DNA of 64,000 nt from an uncultured Pseudomonadota bacterium. GTDB lineage: Bacteria > Pseudomonadota > Gammaproteobacteria > Steroidobacterales > Steroidobacteraceae. The position numbers and the translations under genes were made by a program. The notes below the pieces were generated by a model, which searched no databases, had not been told where the DNA came from, and saw only the letters and a list, made by a program, of their open reading frames with translations. Numbering within the stretch: position 1 is the first letter of the stretch; every line of letters begins with the position of its first letter. This document shows positions 25,052 through 33,164 of this stretch, one piece after another. Location: the NCBI GenBank assembly GCA_946479515.1, contig CAMLGF010000013.1:10068-74067 (forward strand), written 5' to 3'.

Positions 25052-25762
25052 TCAGGCGGCAACCGCGCGGAACACGTCGTCGAGCCGCCCCGAGGGCGTG
25101 CGCGATTTCAGGCCGGCGGGAGTGTCGTCGGCGACGATCCTGCCGCGCGCGATGATCACGGCGCGCGTGCACACGGCGTCGACTTCCTCGAGGATGTGCG
25201 TGGAGATCACGATGGTCTTCTCCTTCGCGATCTCGCCGATGAGCGCGCGCACCTCGTGCTTCTGCAAGGGGTCGAGGCCGTCGGTGGGTTCATCCAGAAT
25301 GAGCACCTTGGGGTCATGCACGATGGCCTGCGCGAGGCCGACGCGGCGCTTGAATCCCTTGGACAGAGTTTCGATGGTCTGGGCGAACACGCCGTCGAGT
25401 TGCAGGCGGCCGATGACGTAGTCCAGGCGCGACTTGCGAAGCGCGCCTTCGAGACCGCGCAGGTCGGCGATGAAATCGAGGAAGGCGCCGACGGTCATCT
25501 CGGCGTAGTGCGGCGCGCCTTCGGGCAGGTAGCCCAGAGCCGAGCGGGCGGCGATTGGCTCCTGCACCACGTCGTGGCCGCAGATGCTGGCCGAGCCGGC
25601 GGTGGGGGTGATGAATCCGGCGAGCATCCGCATGGTGGTGGACTTGCCGGCGCCGTTGGGGCCGAGGAAGCCGAGGACTTCGCCGGGCTCGACCGAGAAA
25701 CTGATGTCGTCGACTGCCTGTATGCCGTCGAAATTCTTGCTGAGGTGCTGTGTCTTTATCAT
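25052..25762 (-). CDS. ABC transporter ATP-binding protein (GldA-like)
   Basis: The 236-residue ATPase has Walker A (GPNGAGKST, near 34-42), an ABC signature that deviates from LSGGQ (TLSKGFKRRVGLAQA), Walker B (VLILDEPTDGLDP) and the H-loop (STHILEE). The signature form is common in ABC-2 type exporters. It heads a four-gene operon with the permease, GldG-like and DUF4340 genes. The 194 bp upstream (25763-25956) hold no gene; the promoter must lie there but no convincing hexamer pair was seen. Confidence 0.93.
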   Translation of the reverse strand: MIKTQHLSKNFDGIQAVDDISFSVEPGEVLGFLGPNGAGKSTTMRMLAGFITPTAGSASICGHDVVQEPIAARSALGYLPEGAPHYAEMTVGAFLDFIADLRGLEGALRKSRLDYVIGRLQLDGVFAQTIETLSKGFKRRVGLAQAIVHDPKVLILDEPTDGLDPLQKHEVRALIGEIAKEKTIVISTHILEEVDAVCTRAVIIARGRIVADDTPAGLKSRTPSGRLDDVFRAVAA

Positions 25763-25956
25763 GGCGAGTTGAGATCGGGGCGTCGGCGAATGGTTCCGAC
25801 GGCAGTCCTTTCATCTGCCCTTGTCTGCACTGGGGTCGCGATTCTGCTAAAGGCAGCGGGCCGGGCGCAAGGCGTGCGCTCGTCTCGCTCGGCGCCTCGC
25901 ATTAAATGGGTGTAATGAGCGTGCGATCGACGCCCGGCGCGCGCCGCCTCAGGCCG

Positions 25957-26814
25957 TCATTCGCGACGCTTCTGGGCCACGGCGTCGATCTGGTCGCGAT
26001 AGGTGCGCAGGATGCGGCGAATCTCCGACGGCGCCGGGCGCTCGGCGAGCCGCGCGATCATCTCGGCGAGCTCGTGCCATTGCCGCCCCCAGCCTAACAA
26101 ACGTACCGCGTCGGCGATCACCACGTGTTCCATCTGCGAGATGGTGGCGGGCGGCTTTTTCGGCTTGATGGTGGCCGGCCGGTTCGGGTCGCGCTTGCGC
26201 GGTGCGGCCGCCGCGGGGGTGGGCGCCGGCTTGTCCAGCGGCACGCCGGCGCGTTGCGCGGCCAGCATGCGATACACCTTGGAGTTGGGCAGCACCGGCA
26301 TCTGCCGCGTGGTTTCCGCCGTGCGCCGATGTTCGCCGGCCTTGCCGGCCGTGGTGTCGGTCTTGCGCGGTTCGGCGACACGCGCCCCCGGCTCGCGCGG
26401 CGCTGCCGCGCGCGCACGGGCGCTGTCCGCGGGTCGGGCCGCCAGTTGTTCGGGCCGGGCGGCGAGCACGTCGCGCCGCTCGGTTTCGTGCGTTGCCAGC
26501 GGGATGAATCGCTCGACCGATGTGAGCCCCACCAGCGTCGCGAGGAAGCCCATGATCTCGATGCCTTCGATGAACGCGCGATCGCCTTCTGCCTGGCGCT
26601 GCGCGACCGTGCGCTTGAGGGCGAGTATGCGTTTGCGGGCGAGCTGGCTGCTCCAGCGCTGCGGCCGCTCGTGTCGGGGCCAGGGCTGCACGTGCCAGTA
26701 GCGCGCGTCGTCGAGCGCCGCGTATTTGGCGTGCAGATCCAGGCTGGTCTGCCAGCGGTCGAGCAGTGCATCGAGCTGGCCCGCCTGCTCGCCGGGCAGT
26801 GATTCGTTGGCCAT
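25957..26814 (-). CDS. Protein of unknown function (three-part, basic linker)
   Basis: I do not recognise this 285-residue protein. The N-terminal 110 residues look folded and helical (LLDRWQTSLDLHAKYAALDD; IEGIEIMGFLATLVGLTSVERF). A central stretch of about 110 residues is Ala/Pro/Arg/Lys-rich and probably disordered. The last 60 residues form a second helical unit (QMEHVVIADAVRLLGWGRQWHELAEMIARL; IRRILRTYRDQIDAV). No signal peptide or membrane segment is seen. The ATG at 26814 is chosen; a TTG at 26853 would include a 20-bp palindrome in the coding region. It stands alone between the ABC operon and the GT4 gene. Confidence 0.65.
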   Translation of the reverse strand: MANESLPGEQAGQLDALLDRWQTSLDLHAKYAALDDARYWHVQPWPRHERPQRWSSQLARKRILALKRTVAQRQAEGDRAFIEGIEIMGFLATLVGLTSVERFIPLATHETERRDVLAARPEQLAARPADSARARAAAPREPGARVAEPRKTDTTAGKAGEHRRTAETTRQMPVLPNSKVYRMLAAQRAGVPLDKPAPTPAAAAPRKRDPNRPATIKPKKPPATISQMEHVVIADAVRLLGWGRQWHELAEMIARLAERPAPSEIRRILRTYRDQIDAVAQKRRE

Positions 26815-26829
26815 GGGTGGAAGAGTATC

Positions 26830-26849
26830 CCCTCGCGGCGCCGCGAGGG
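26830..26849. repeat. Perfect 20-bp palindrome upstream of the unknown gene
   Basis: CCCTCGCGGCGCCGCGAGGG is a perfect inverted repeat that starts 16 bp upstream of the ATG at 26814. It could fold in the mRNA as an 8-bp hairpin with a GCGC loop, or serve as an operator. The 9-mer GAGGGGATA, overlapping its edge on the minus strand, recurs 74 bp further upstream (26900-26908). Which of these roles applies is not visible from sequence. Confidence 0.5.
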
Positions 26850-27080
26850 ACAATGCGGTTTGTGCGAGACAGCAAGGTTTGGCGCGGGCGTTTGGACAAT
26901 ATCCCCTCTTATCTTATGAGGTGACCGGGGTGGGCTTACCTCGGGCGGGCTTGCGCAAATGCGGCGCGCGGTGAGATCGAAAGACCACGTCCGATCTGCG
27001 CACGGCCGTCGAGAGGTCCGGCCCGCGCCGGGCGCAGAGCTCCGACGCAGCCGCCAGCGCGACGCGGGCCGAGGACCTGC

Positions 27081-28373
27081 CTAACTATCGACGGCCGCGG
27101 CTGCCGGCGGCGCGGTCGATCGTTCCCCGGCCATCGCCACCGCTTCGATGACCGCGCGGTATTGCTCGGCGAGGTTCACCCACCGGTAGCGGTCGATGCG
27201 CGTGTCGTTCGGCCGCGGCGGCGCCAGCAGCATCTTCTCGAGCGTGCGCTCCATCTCGTCGATGTCCTGAGGACCGGCGCTCTCGCCGGCGCCGCTCTCG
27301 GCGATCAGCTCGTGCAGCGCGGCCTCGGGTGGCGCGAGCGCGAGGATGGGCCGGCCCGCCGCCATGTAGTCGTACACCTTGTATGGCGTCGAGTAGGTCA
27401 TGTGCTCGCTGACCACCGCGAGCAGCAGGTGCGCGCGCTGCAGTTCGGCAAACAATTGCGCGAAGGGTACGCGTGGGCGCTCCTCGAGAAACTGCGTGAG
27501 GCCCGCCTCGAGAATGCGCCGCCTCTCGCGCGGCGGCAGCGGGCCGTAGTTGGTGAGCAGGATGGGGCGCTGCGGCCGTCGCCGGCTCAGGCGTTCGATG
27601 GCCTGGAGCAACGGCACCAGGGAGCGGCTGCCGTAGATGTCGCCGGCATGCACGATGTGCAGCGTTCCATCCGCGGGTGGCTCCGCCTGCCGGGCCACGG
27701 CGTCGAAGCCATTGGGAATGACGAAGTTGCGATCCGCCGCCGCCGCCGGGAAGGTGCGCTCGAACCATTGCCGCATGCTGGGCGTGTTCAAGACCCGTGC
27801 GGCGCTGCGCCGGACCAGATGCGCCTCGATGCGCCGCCCCAGCTTCTGGGCGAGACCGCTGCGATGCCATTCCGGCCAGTCGTAGGCGCTCCAGGGGTCG
27901 CGGTAGTCGAGCACCAGCGGCCAGCCGAGGCGGCGCGCGATGCGTGCGCCCGCGATTAGCGCGGCATGCGGCGGGGAGGTGGCAATGACCACGCCATCCC
28001 CGGCGCCGCCCGGTTTGCCGCGCACGACTGCGAGTGCGCGGCGGGTCGCCGCGCGCGCCCAGAAATAGTCCAGGCCGACGGGTGCCAGCAGGCGGGAGAA
28101 AATGGCATTGGCCAGACGCCGCCAGCCACGCACCTTGCCCTCGGCCTTGAAGGGTAGTTCGACAGGATTGGCTACGCGCTGCACGGCGCCATGCTGCGGC
28201 AACGAGCGGTCCTCGCGCCCGTGTGGCGACTCGCGTATTTCATTGGCGATCACGTATACGTCGAAGCCCTGGCGCGCGAACTCGCGCGTCAGAAAGCTGA
28301 AGCGCTTCGCGCCCACCAGCGGGCTCGGCGCGAAGTGATGCGAGATGATCAGCAGGGTGGGGCGGCGCTTCAC
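27081..28373 (-). CDS. Glycosyltransferase family 4 protein
   Basis: The 430-residue protein has the GT-B fold of GT4 enzymes. The N-terminal acceptor domain starts RRPTLLIISHHFAPSPLVGAKR. The C-terminal donor domain has IVHAGDIYGSRSLVPLLQAIERL and TPYKVYDYMAAGRPILAL, the region that binds the sugar-nucleotide. It probably adds a sugar to a lipid-linked or surface glycan at the cytoplasmic face. The start is GTG at 28373, overlapping the flippase stop (GTGA), so translation is coupled to the flippase gene. Donor and acceptor are unknown. Confidence 0.87.
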   Translation of the reverse strand: MKRRPTLLIISHHFAPSPLVGAKRFSFLTREFARQGFDVYVIANEIRESPHGREDRSLPQHGAVQRVANPVELPFKAEGKVRGWRRLANAIFSRLLAPVGLDYFWARAATRRALAVVRGKPGGAGDGVVIATSPPHAALIAGARIARRLGWPLVLDYRDPWSAYDWPEWHRSGLAQKLGRRIEAHLVRRSAARVLNTPSMRQWFERTFPAAAADRNFVIPNGFDAVARQAEPPADGTLHIVHAGDIYGSRSLVPLLQAIERLSRRRPQRPILLTNYGPLPPRERRRILEAGLTQFLEERPRVPFAQLFAELQRAHLLLAVVSEHMTYSTPYKVYDYMAAGRPILALAPPEAALHELIAESGAGESAGPQDIDEMERTLEKMLLAPPRPNDTRIDRYRWVNLAEQYRAVIEAVAMAGERSTAPPAAAAVDS

Positions 28374-29803
28374 GCGACCTTCCTGCGCAGGATGGCGCGC
28401 ATCACGTACCCGTATTCCTCGCGCAGGATCAGCCTGGCGGCGATCACGTACACCAGCGCGAACAGGGCGAGGCCGGCGAGCATGCCCGCGGCGTTGGCGG
28501 GCAGATAGTGCATCGCCACGTGCAGCGCAGCGATGCCGGCCAAGGAGGCCATCAGCGCCAGCCCGAGCTTGCTCCACTGGCAGAGCTCGGCGAGCGGCAA
28601 TTGATAGCGCTTCAGCGTGCGGGCGCCGAGGTACACCGAGCTCCACACCTGTCCGAGCACCAGGCCGAGCGTCGGTCCCCACAGGCCCAGGCGCGGCATC
28701 AGCGTGACGATCAGCGCGGCGTTGATGAGTAGTGAGACCCGGGTGGCGTGGGCGAACGACTTGTTGTCCTCGATGCTCCTGAGCGGGGTCGAGAACTGGA
28801 AGCACTGGCGCAGCATGAGCAGCAGGAACACCTGGAAGTAGGGCACGGCCGCCACGTAGGCATCGGTGAACAGCAGGCGCACGAGAGGCTCGGCCCAGTA
28901 GGTGAGCAGCGCCCAGGCCGGGCAGATCACGGCGAAGATCAACACCTGGGCGCGCTTCCACAGCAACAGTCCCTGGCGCGCATCGCGCCGCGAGCGCCGG
29001 ACCATGTCGGGAAAGATCACGTCGGCCAGCGCACCCTGCACGATGTTGACCAGCGGAACCTGGTACGCGGCCGTGGTGTAGATGGCGAGCGGCACCGCGC
29101 CCATCTGATTGCCCACCACCACCTTGCCGAAATCGTTGAGCTTGTAGAGCACCGAGCCCGCGCCGAGCGGCGTCACCAGCCGCAGCTGTTCGCGCAGGGC
29201 CCCGCGATCCCAGCGGTATACCAGCAGGCCGCGACGCCTGAGGTACACGTAGATCCAGAGGTTCTTCAGGGCCTCCGCGCAGATCAGCGTGACGAAAATG
29301 ACTTCCACGTCGCGCAGCCACCAGGTGGCCGCCAGCAAGGTGGCCAGCCGCCACACCGTGACGGCGAGCGTGTAGCCCATGACCTGCACGGACTGGCCAT
29401 GCGCGAGCCAGTACGCGACCAGCACCTCCAGATTCAGGAACAGGAACACATACAGCGCGAGCAGCAGCCATGAGCTGGTGATCTCCGGCGGCACCAGCCA
29501 CTGTCGCAGCAGGATGACCAGCAGCGCGCTCACGCTGCTCACGCCCAGCATCAGCAGGCAGGTGTTGGTGATGTCGACGGATTGCCGCTCGGGCGAGCGC
29601 GCGATGAGGTAGTTGAGGTTGGCGGACAACGCGAAGCCGGCCAGCGACGTGATGAACATGGCCGTGGCCATGAACTGCCGGTACCGCCCGTACTCTGCGA
29701 TCTCGAGCAGGCGTACCAGCAGCAGGGGACTGAGCAGTGCCAATGCCTGATTGAGCAGACGCGCGCCGGCCAGCACCGCGCCTCTCGAGACGAATGAGCT
29801 CAT
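28370..29803 (-). CDS. Polysaccharide flippase, Wzx/MOP family
   Basis: The 477-residue protein has 12 to 14 hydrophobic segments and the polysaccharide-synthesis fold of the MOP exporter superfamily (FVSRGAVLAGARLLNQALALLSPLLLVRLL at the start; LYKLNDFGKVVVGNQMGAVPLAIYTTA in the middle). It likely moves lipid-linked oligosaccharide across the inner membrane. The ATG at 29803 opens with MSSFVSRG; the longer frame upstream is GC-rich and has no membrane character. The pair with the downstream GT4 gene is short for a polysaccharide locus, as no polymerase or sugar-nucleotide genes are nearby. Confidence 0.87.
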   Translation of the reverse strand: MSSFVSRGAVLAGARLLNQALALLSPLLLVRLLEIAEYGRYRQFMATAMFITSLAGFALSANLNYLIARSPERQSVDITNTCLLMLGVSSVSALLVILLRQWLVPPEITSSWLLLALYVFLFLNLEVLVAYWLAHGQSVQVMGYTLAVTVWRLATLLAATWWLRDVEVIFVTLICAEALKNLWIYVYLRRRGLLVYRWDRGALREQLRLVTPLGAGSVLYKLNDFGKVVVGNQMGAVPLAIYTTAAYQVPLVNIVQGALADVIFPDMVRRSRRDARQGLLLWKRAQVLIFAVICPAWALLTYWAEPLVRLLFTDAYVAAVPYFQVFLLLMLRQCFQFSTPLRSIEDNKSFAHATRVSLLINAALIVTLMPRLGLWGPTLGLVLGQVWSSVYLGARTLKRYQLPLAELCQWSKLGLALMASLAGIAALHVAMHYLPANAAGMLAGLALFALVYVIAARLILREEYGYVMRAILRRKVA

Positions 29804-29933
29804 GAGGTTGCGCGGATTGTAGGAAGCGCCGCCCCGCGGCTCTGTCGGCGACCGGCACCCGCCGCTGGTAATCCGGCCTACAGCTTGATTGGGGAACCGT
29901 TCTGGCCGGCGCTGGCGCTGCCGTCGGCGCCAC

Positions 29934-30497
29934 TCACGTGAATATCCACACGCTGATGCCGAGCGCGGCAAAACAGGCCGCGGCGACATAGCGCACCGTC
30001 TTCATCGGCACTCGCTTGATGAGCGCATCTCCGGCGAACACCACCGGTACGTTGGCGAGCATCATGCCGAGCGTGGTGCCGAGCACCACCCACAGCATGG
30101 TGTGGAAACGGGCGGCAAGAGCCACGGTTGCCACCTGAGTCTTGTCGCCCATCTCGACCAGGAAGAAGGCGATCACGGTGGCGACGAACACTCCGTAACG
30201 CGGTGCCGCCGATGTGTCGTCCGGCGCGGAGTCGGGGATCAGCGTCCAGCCGGCCATGAGCAGGAAGGAAACGCCCAGGATCCAGCGCATGGCCTCGGGG
30301 CCCACGTGCAGGACGATCCAGGCGCCGACGGCGCTGGCCAACGCGTGATTCGCCAGCGTGGCGATGAGTATTCCCGCAACGATGGGCCAGGGCGCGCGAA
30401 AGCGCGTCGCCAGCAAAAGGGCGAGCAACTGGGTCTTGTCGCCGATCTCGGCGAGCGCGACGACTCCGGTGGAGACGAGCAGGGCTTCCATGAGCAT
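29934..30497 (-). CDS. GDT1/TMEM165 (UPF0016) family cation exporter, probably Mn2+
   Basis: The 187-residue membrane protein has six segments and two copies of the family motif E-x-G-D-K-T-Q (EIGDKTQ near 17-23; EMGDKTQ near 115-121), the ion pathway of the GDT1/TMEM165 family. Bacterial members such as MneA export manganese. A yybP-ykoY manganese riboswitch lies directly upstream, which strongly supports Mn2+ as the signal and substrate. ATG starts are possible at 30497 and 30491; neither has a clear Shine-Dalgarno sequence, and CCTCC lies just before them. Confidence 0.9.
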   Translation of the reverse strand: MLMEALLVSTGVVALAEIGDKTQLLALLLATRFRAPWPIVAGILIATLANHALASAVGAWIVLHVGPEAMRWILGVSFLLMAGWTLIPDSAPDDTSAAPRYGVFVATVIAFFLVEMGDKTQVATVALAARFHTMLWVVLGTTLGMMLANVPVVFAGDALIKRVPMKTVRYVAAACFAALGISVWIFT

Positions 30498-30514
30498 TTC
30501 GAGGCGGAGGCTGA

Positions 30515-30625
30515 TGATCAATGGTCTCGCCAGACCGTCGCCGCCCGCACCATGGTTCCGGACGAACCGGCGCCAAGTCTGTTGATGCGGGCCCTTCGCG
30601 AAGAAGGAGGCTACTCCCCAATGAC
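30515..30625 (-). ncRNA. yybP-ykoY manganese riboswitch
   Basis: Read on the minus strand, ATTGGGGAGTAGCC (from 30622) is the conserved 5' element of this class. GCATCAACAGACTTGG follows, matching the metal-binding loop (consensus CAUCAACA..CUCGG). GGCGAGACCATTG ends at about 30519. Stems can be drawn: CCTTC/GAAGG with a TTCGC loop, CCGCA/TGCGG, and CCGG/CCGG inside it. Xanthomonas and E. coli members respond to Mn2+ and switch on exporters. The element ends about 20 nt before the ATG of the exporter gene. Whether it acts on transcription or translation is not clear. Confidence 0.9.
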
Positions 30626-30901
30626 GGCGCGCAGCGTAGCGGATCGGGCCGCCGAATGCACGCCGGGCCACGCGACTGCCGCGCTGAAGTAGTTAGACGA
30701 CGACGGCAGGCGAGCGCGGCTGGATGTCCCGCGCCCGGCATCCGGACGCGTGGCGCCGCGCTGTTGGCGCGCCGGGCGGCTTCGCCATGCGCCGATGCCG
30801 CGCGGGCACCCGGGATCGGCGAGGCGTGCCGCCGGGGTGCGGGCATTTCGGCCGGGATTGGTTGACGTGGCGTGGACCCACGCTCAAGCCATTGTTTTGA
30901 T
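30626..30901. other. Gene-free stretch between riboswitch and tRNA-Glu
   Basis: Together with the riboswitch this makes a 404-bp region without protein genes. It should hold the promoter of the riboswitch transcript, but no convincing hexamer pair was found. GCGTGG-AC-CCACGC at 30870-30883 is a short hairpin downstream of the tRNA 3' end, without a T-run. Nothing else is seen. Confidence 0.5.
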
Positions 30902-30977
30902 TGGCGCTCCCTACCGGATTCGAACCGGTGTTACGGCCTTGAGAGGGCCATGTCCTGGGCCTCTAGACGAAGGGAGC
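30902..30977 (-). tRNA. tRNA-Glu (anticodon CTC)
   Basis: Read on the minus strand the 76-nt sequence starts GCTCCCTTCGTCTAGAGG and ends AGGGAGCGCCA. The acceptor stem GCTCCCT/AGGGAGC is perfect, the T arm holds GGTTCGAATCC, and the anticodon loop reads CCCTCTCAA, giving CTC for the GAG codon. The CCA end is encoded in the gene (30902-30904). This isoacceptor is an addition to the usual TTC type and fits a GC-rich genome that favours GAG. Confidence 0.95.
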
Positions 30978-31010
30978 GTCTATTGCGGCGGGTCCAGAAT
31001 CGAGCGCGGT

Positions 31011-31038
31011 AGTATATGCGCCGCTTTTCACATGCCAA
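31011..31038 (-). promoter_or_regulatory. Sigma-70 promoter of tRNA-Glu
   Basis: On the minus strand TTGGCA (31038-31033) and TATACT (31016-31011) are separated by 16 bp; each matches consensus at five of six positions. Transcription would begin about 27 nt before the tRNA 5' end. TAGTAT on the plus strand overlaps the same place (31010-31015) and could serve pcnB in the other direction. Confidence 0.65.
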
Positions 31039-31053
31039 GCGGAACTTTGAGAT

Positions 31054-32646
31054 TTGAACGACCAGTTCCTGAAAGACGATCTGCGATCCGAACCGGCCGC
31101 CAGGCCTGCCCCGCGCATCATCCCTCGTGCCGAACATTCCATATCGCGATCGGCAATATCGCCCAATGCGCTGCGCGTGCTGTATCGGCTGCGGGAGGCC
31201 GGTTATGAGGCATTCCTGGTGGGCGGCTGCGTCCGCGACCTGCTGATCGGCATCACGCCCAAGGATTTCGACATCGCCACCAGTGCCTTGCCGGAGGAAG
31301 TGAAGCGCACGTTCCGCAACTGCCGCCTGATCGGCCGGCGCTTCCGGCTGGCGCACGTGTTCTTCGGCCGCGAGATCATCGAAGTTGCCACGTTTCGCGC
31401 CATGAGCGCACCGGAAGTCGGTGCCGAGCCGGTCGAGAGCACGGTTCCGGACCTCGACGACGACGAACTACCCGGGGTCGACGACGAGCTGGACGAAGAC
31501 GATCTCGACGCCACCGACGAGAGCACGGTGCTGGCCGAGGCGGGCTCGCACCGCACGGGCATCCACGGCCACACGCCCCTGGTGGAGCGCGATCGTTCGC
31601 GGCATGCCGGCGCCGGCGTGCCCGATGAGGACGATGAGGACCGGGTCACCGACGAGCATGGCCGCATCCTGCGCGACAATGCCTACGGCACCATCGACGA
31701 CGACGTGTGGCGCCGGGACTTCACCGCCAACGCGCTGTACTACAACATCGCGGACTTCTCCATCTGGGACTACGCCGGCGGGGTCGAAGACATCGCGGCG
31801 CGCCGGCTCAAGCTGATCGGCGACCCGGTGACGCGCTACCGCGAAGACCCGGTGCGGATGCTGCGCGCCGCGCGCTTCGAGGCGAAGCTGGGTTTCAGGC
31901 TCGAGGGGGAAACCGGCACTGCCATCGGCGGGCTGAAGGATTTGCTCGCCAGCGTGCCGCCGGCGCGGCTGTTCGACGAGACCCTGAAGCTGTTCCTCAC
32001 GGGACACGGCGCGCGCAGCCTGGAAGTGCTGCAGCGGCATGGTTTGTTAGGCGAACTGCTGCCCACCGTCGCGGCCTATCTCGACAAGCATCCCGACGGC
32101 GCGGTGGCGCGGCTGGTGCGCCAGGGTCTGGTCAACACCGACCAGCGGGTCGCCGCGGGCAAGCCCGTGACGCCGACCTTCCTGTTCGCGCTGCTGTTGT
32201 ACGGACCTTTCGCGCAGATCATCGAGAAGCAGCCGCAGGAGAAGTGGCACGACATCGGCACGATTGTCGATGCGGTGGATCGGGCCGCACGGCAGGCACA
32301 GGGCCGTATCAGCATTCCCAAGCGCTTCACGCTCGGCGTGCGCGAGATGTTCGCCGCCCAGCCGCGGCTCGAGCAGCCGCGCGGCCGCCGCGCCCTGCGC
32401 ATGCTCGAACAGCCGCGGTTTCGCGCCGGCTTCGACCTGCTGCTGCTGCGTGCCGAGATCGGCCTCGCCGCGCGCGACATCGCCGAGTGGTGGACGCGGG
32501 TGCAGGAAGCCTCGCAGGCGGACCGCGACAGGATGGCGGATGCGCTCGGCATTCCGTCGCGCCCGGCGGGTGAGGGAAGCGGCCGGCGAGGGCCGCGCCG
32601 CCGTCGTCGTGGCCGGGGCCGTGGTCGCGCGCCCGCGGCTTCATGA
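31054..32646 (+). CDS. pcnB: Poly(A) polymerase I
   Basis: PcnB adds 3' poly(A) tails that mark RNAs for decay. The 530-residue protein has the class II nucleotidyltransferase head (FLVGGCVRDLLIG, then DFDIA with catalytic D71 and D73), LRDNAYGTIDDDVWRRDFTANALYY and the RNA-binding body (YREDPVRMLRAARFEAKLGF). Between VATFR (115) and LRDN (206) lies a stretch of about 90 residues where E. coli has about 20; it is rich in Asp and Glu. The C-terminus is Arg-rich. The start is TTG at 31054 with GGAA upstream; no ATG precedes the catalytic head. Confidence 0.93.
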   Translation: MNDQFLKDDLRSEPAARPAPRIIPRAEHSISRSAISPNALRVLYRLREAGYEAFLVGGCVRDLLIGITPKDFDIATSALPEEVKRTFRNCRLIGRRFRLAHVFFGREIIEVATFRAMSAPEVGAEPVESTVPDLDDDELPGVDDELDEDDLDATDESTVLAEAGSHRTGIHGHTPLVERDRSRHAGAGVPDEDDEDRVTDEHGRILRDNAYGTIDDDVWRRDFTANALYYNIADFSIWDYAGGVEDIAARRLKLIGDPVTRYREDPVRMLRAARFEAKLGFRLEGETGTAIGGLKDLLASVPPARLFDETLKLFLTGHGARSLEVLQRHGLLGELLPTVAAYLDKHPDGAVARLVRQGLVNTDQRVAAGKPVTPTFLFALLLYGPFAQIIEKQPQEKWHDIGTIVDAVDRAARQAQGRISIPKRFTLGVREMFAAQPRLEQPRGRRALRMLEQPRFRAGFDLLLLRAEIGLAARDIAEWWTRVQEASQADRDRMADALGIPSRPAGEGSGRRGPRRRRRGRGRGRAPAAS

Positions 32647-33164
32647 ACGCGACCGCCGAAGCGCCGTTGCCCCGATCGTCTCGCTGGCTGCCGGCCTATG
32701 TCGGGGTCGGCAGCAACTTGCGCGAACCGGCCGCGCAGGTGCTGCGGGCGCTCGACGCTCTGGGCCGTGTGCCGGCGACGCGCCTCGTGGTGCGCTCCCC
32801 GCTGTATCACACGCCGCCGTTCGGGGACGTGGTCCAGCCCGCCTTCGTGAATGCCGCCGCGGGGTTGCTGACGCAGCTGTCGCCGGAAGAACTGCTCGCC
32901 GCTCTGCGCGCGCTCGAGAAGGAACTCGGGCGTGAACCGCCGCGCGAGCGTTGGGGTCCGCGCGTCATCGATCTCGATCTGCTCGTGGTCGGCGCCGAGC
33001 GGCGCGCCTCCGGGGCGCTGACGCTGCCGCATCCGGGCATCGCGGAACGCGATTTCGTGCTCTATCCACTCGCCGACATCGCGGCGGACCTGGACGTGCC
33101 GGGCCTCGGACGGGTGGCACACCTGCGGGCCGCCGTGGCCGATCGCGGTGTGAGAAGGCTGTGA
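32643..33164 (+). CDS. folK: 2-amino-4-hydroxy-6-hydroxymethyldihydropteridine pyrophosphokinase
   Basis: FolK transfers pyrophosphate from ATP to the pterin in folate synthesis. The 173-residue cytosolic protein has YVGVGSNLREP, VRSPLYHTPPFGDVVQPAFVNAAA and the family signature RWGPRVIDLDLLVVG with the two metal-binding Asp residues (DLD), then LPHPGIAERDFVLYPLADIA. The ATG overlaps the pcnB stop (ATGA) and the stop overlaps the next GTG, so the cluster is translationally coupled. Confidence 0.95.
   Translation: MNATAEAPLPRSSRWLPAYVGVGSNLREPAAQVLRALDALGRVPATRLVVRSPLYHTPPFGDVVQPAFVNAAAGLLTQLSPEELLAALRALEKELGREPPRERWGPRVIDLDLLVVGAERRASGALTLPHPGIAERDFVLYPLADIAADLDVPGLGRVAHLRAAVADRGVRRL

Noticed and set aside
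26854..27080. Gap upstream of the unknown gene as a possible small gene or sRNA
   Set aside because: No open frame with a ribosome-binding site and no stable terminator-like hairpin with a T-run was seen; it is treated as leader and promoter sequence.
30870..30883. GCGTGG-AC-CCACGC hairpin as tRNA-Glu terminator
   Set aside because: The loop is too small and no T-run follows on the minus strand; it may simply be a composition effect.
30693..31208. Small open frames over the tRNA-Glu region
   Set aside because: They read through the tRNA gene and have no coding character.
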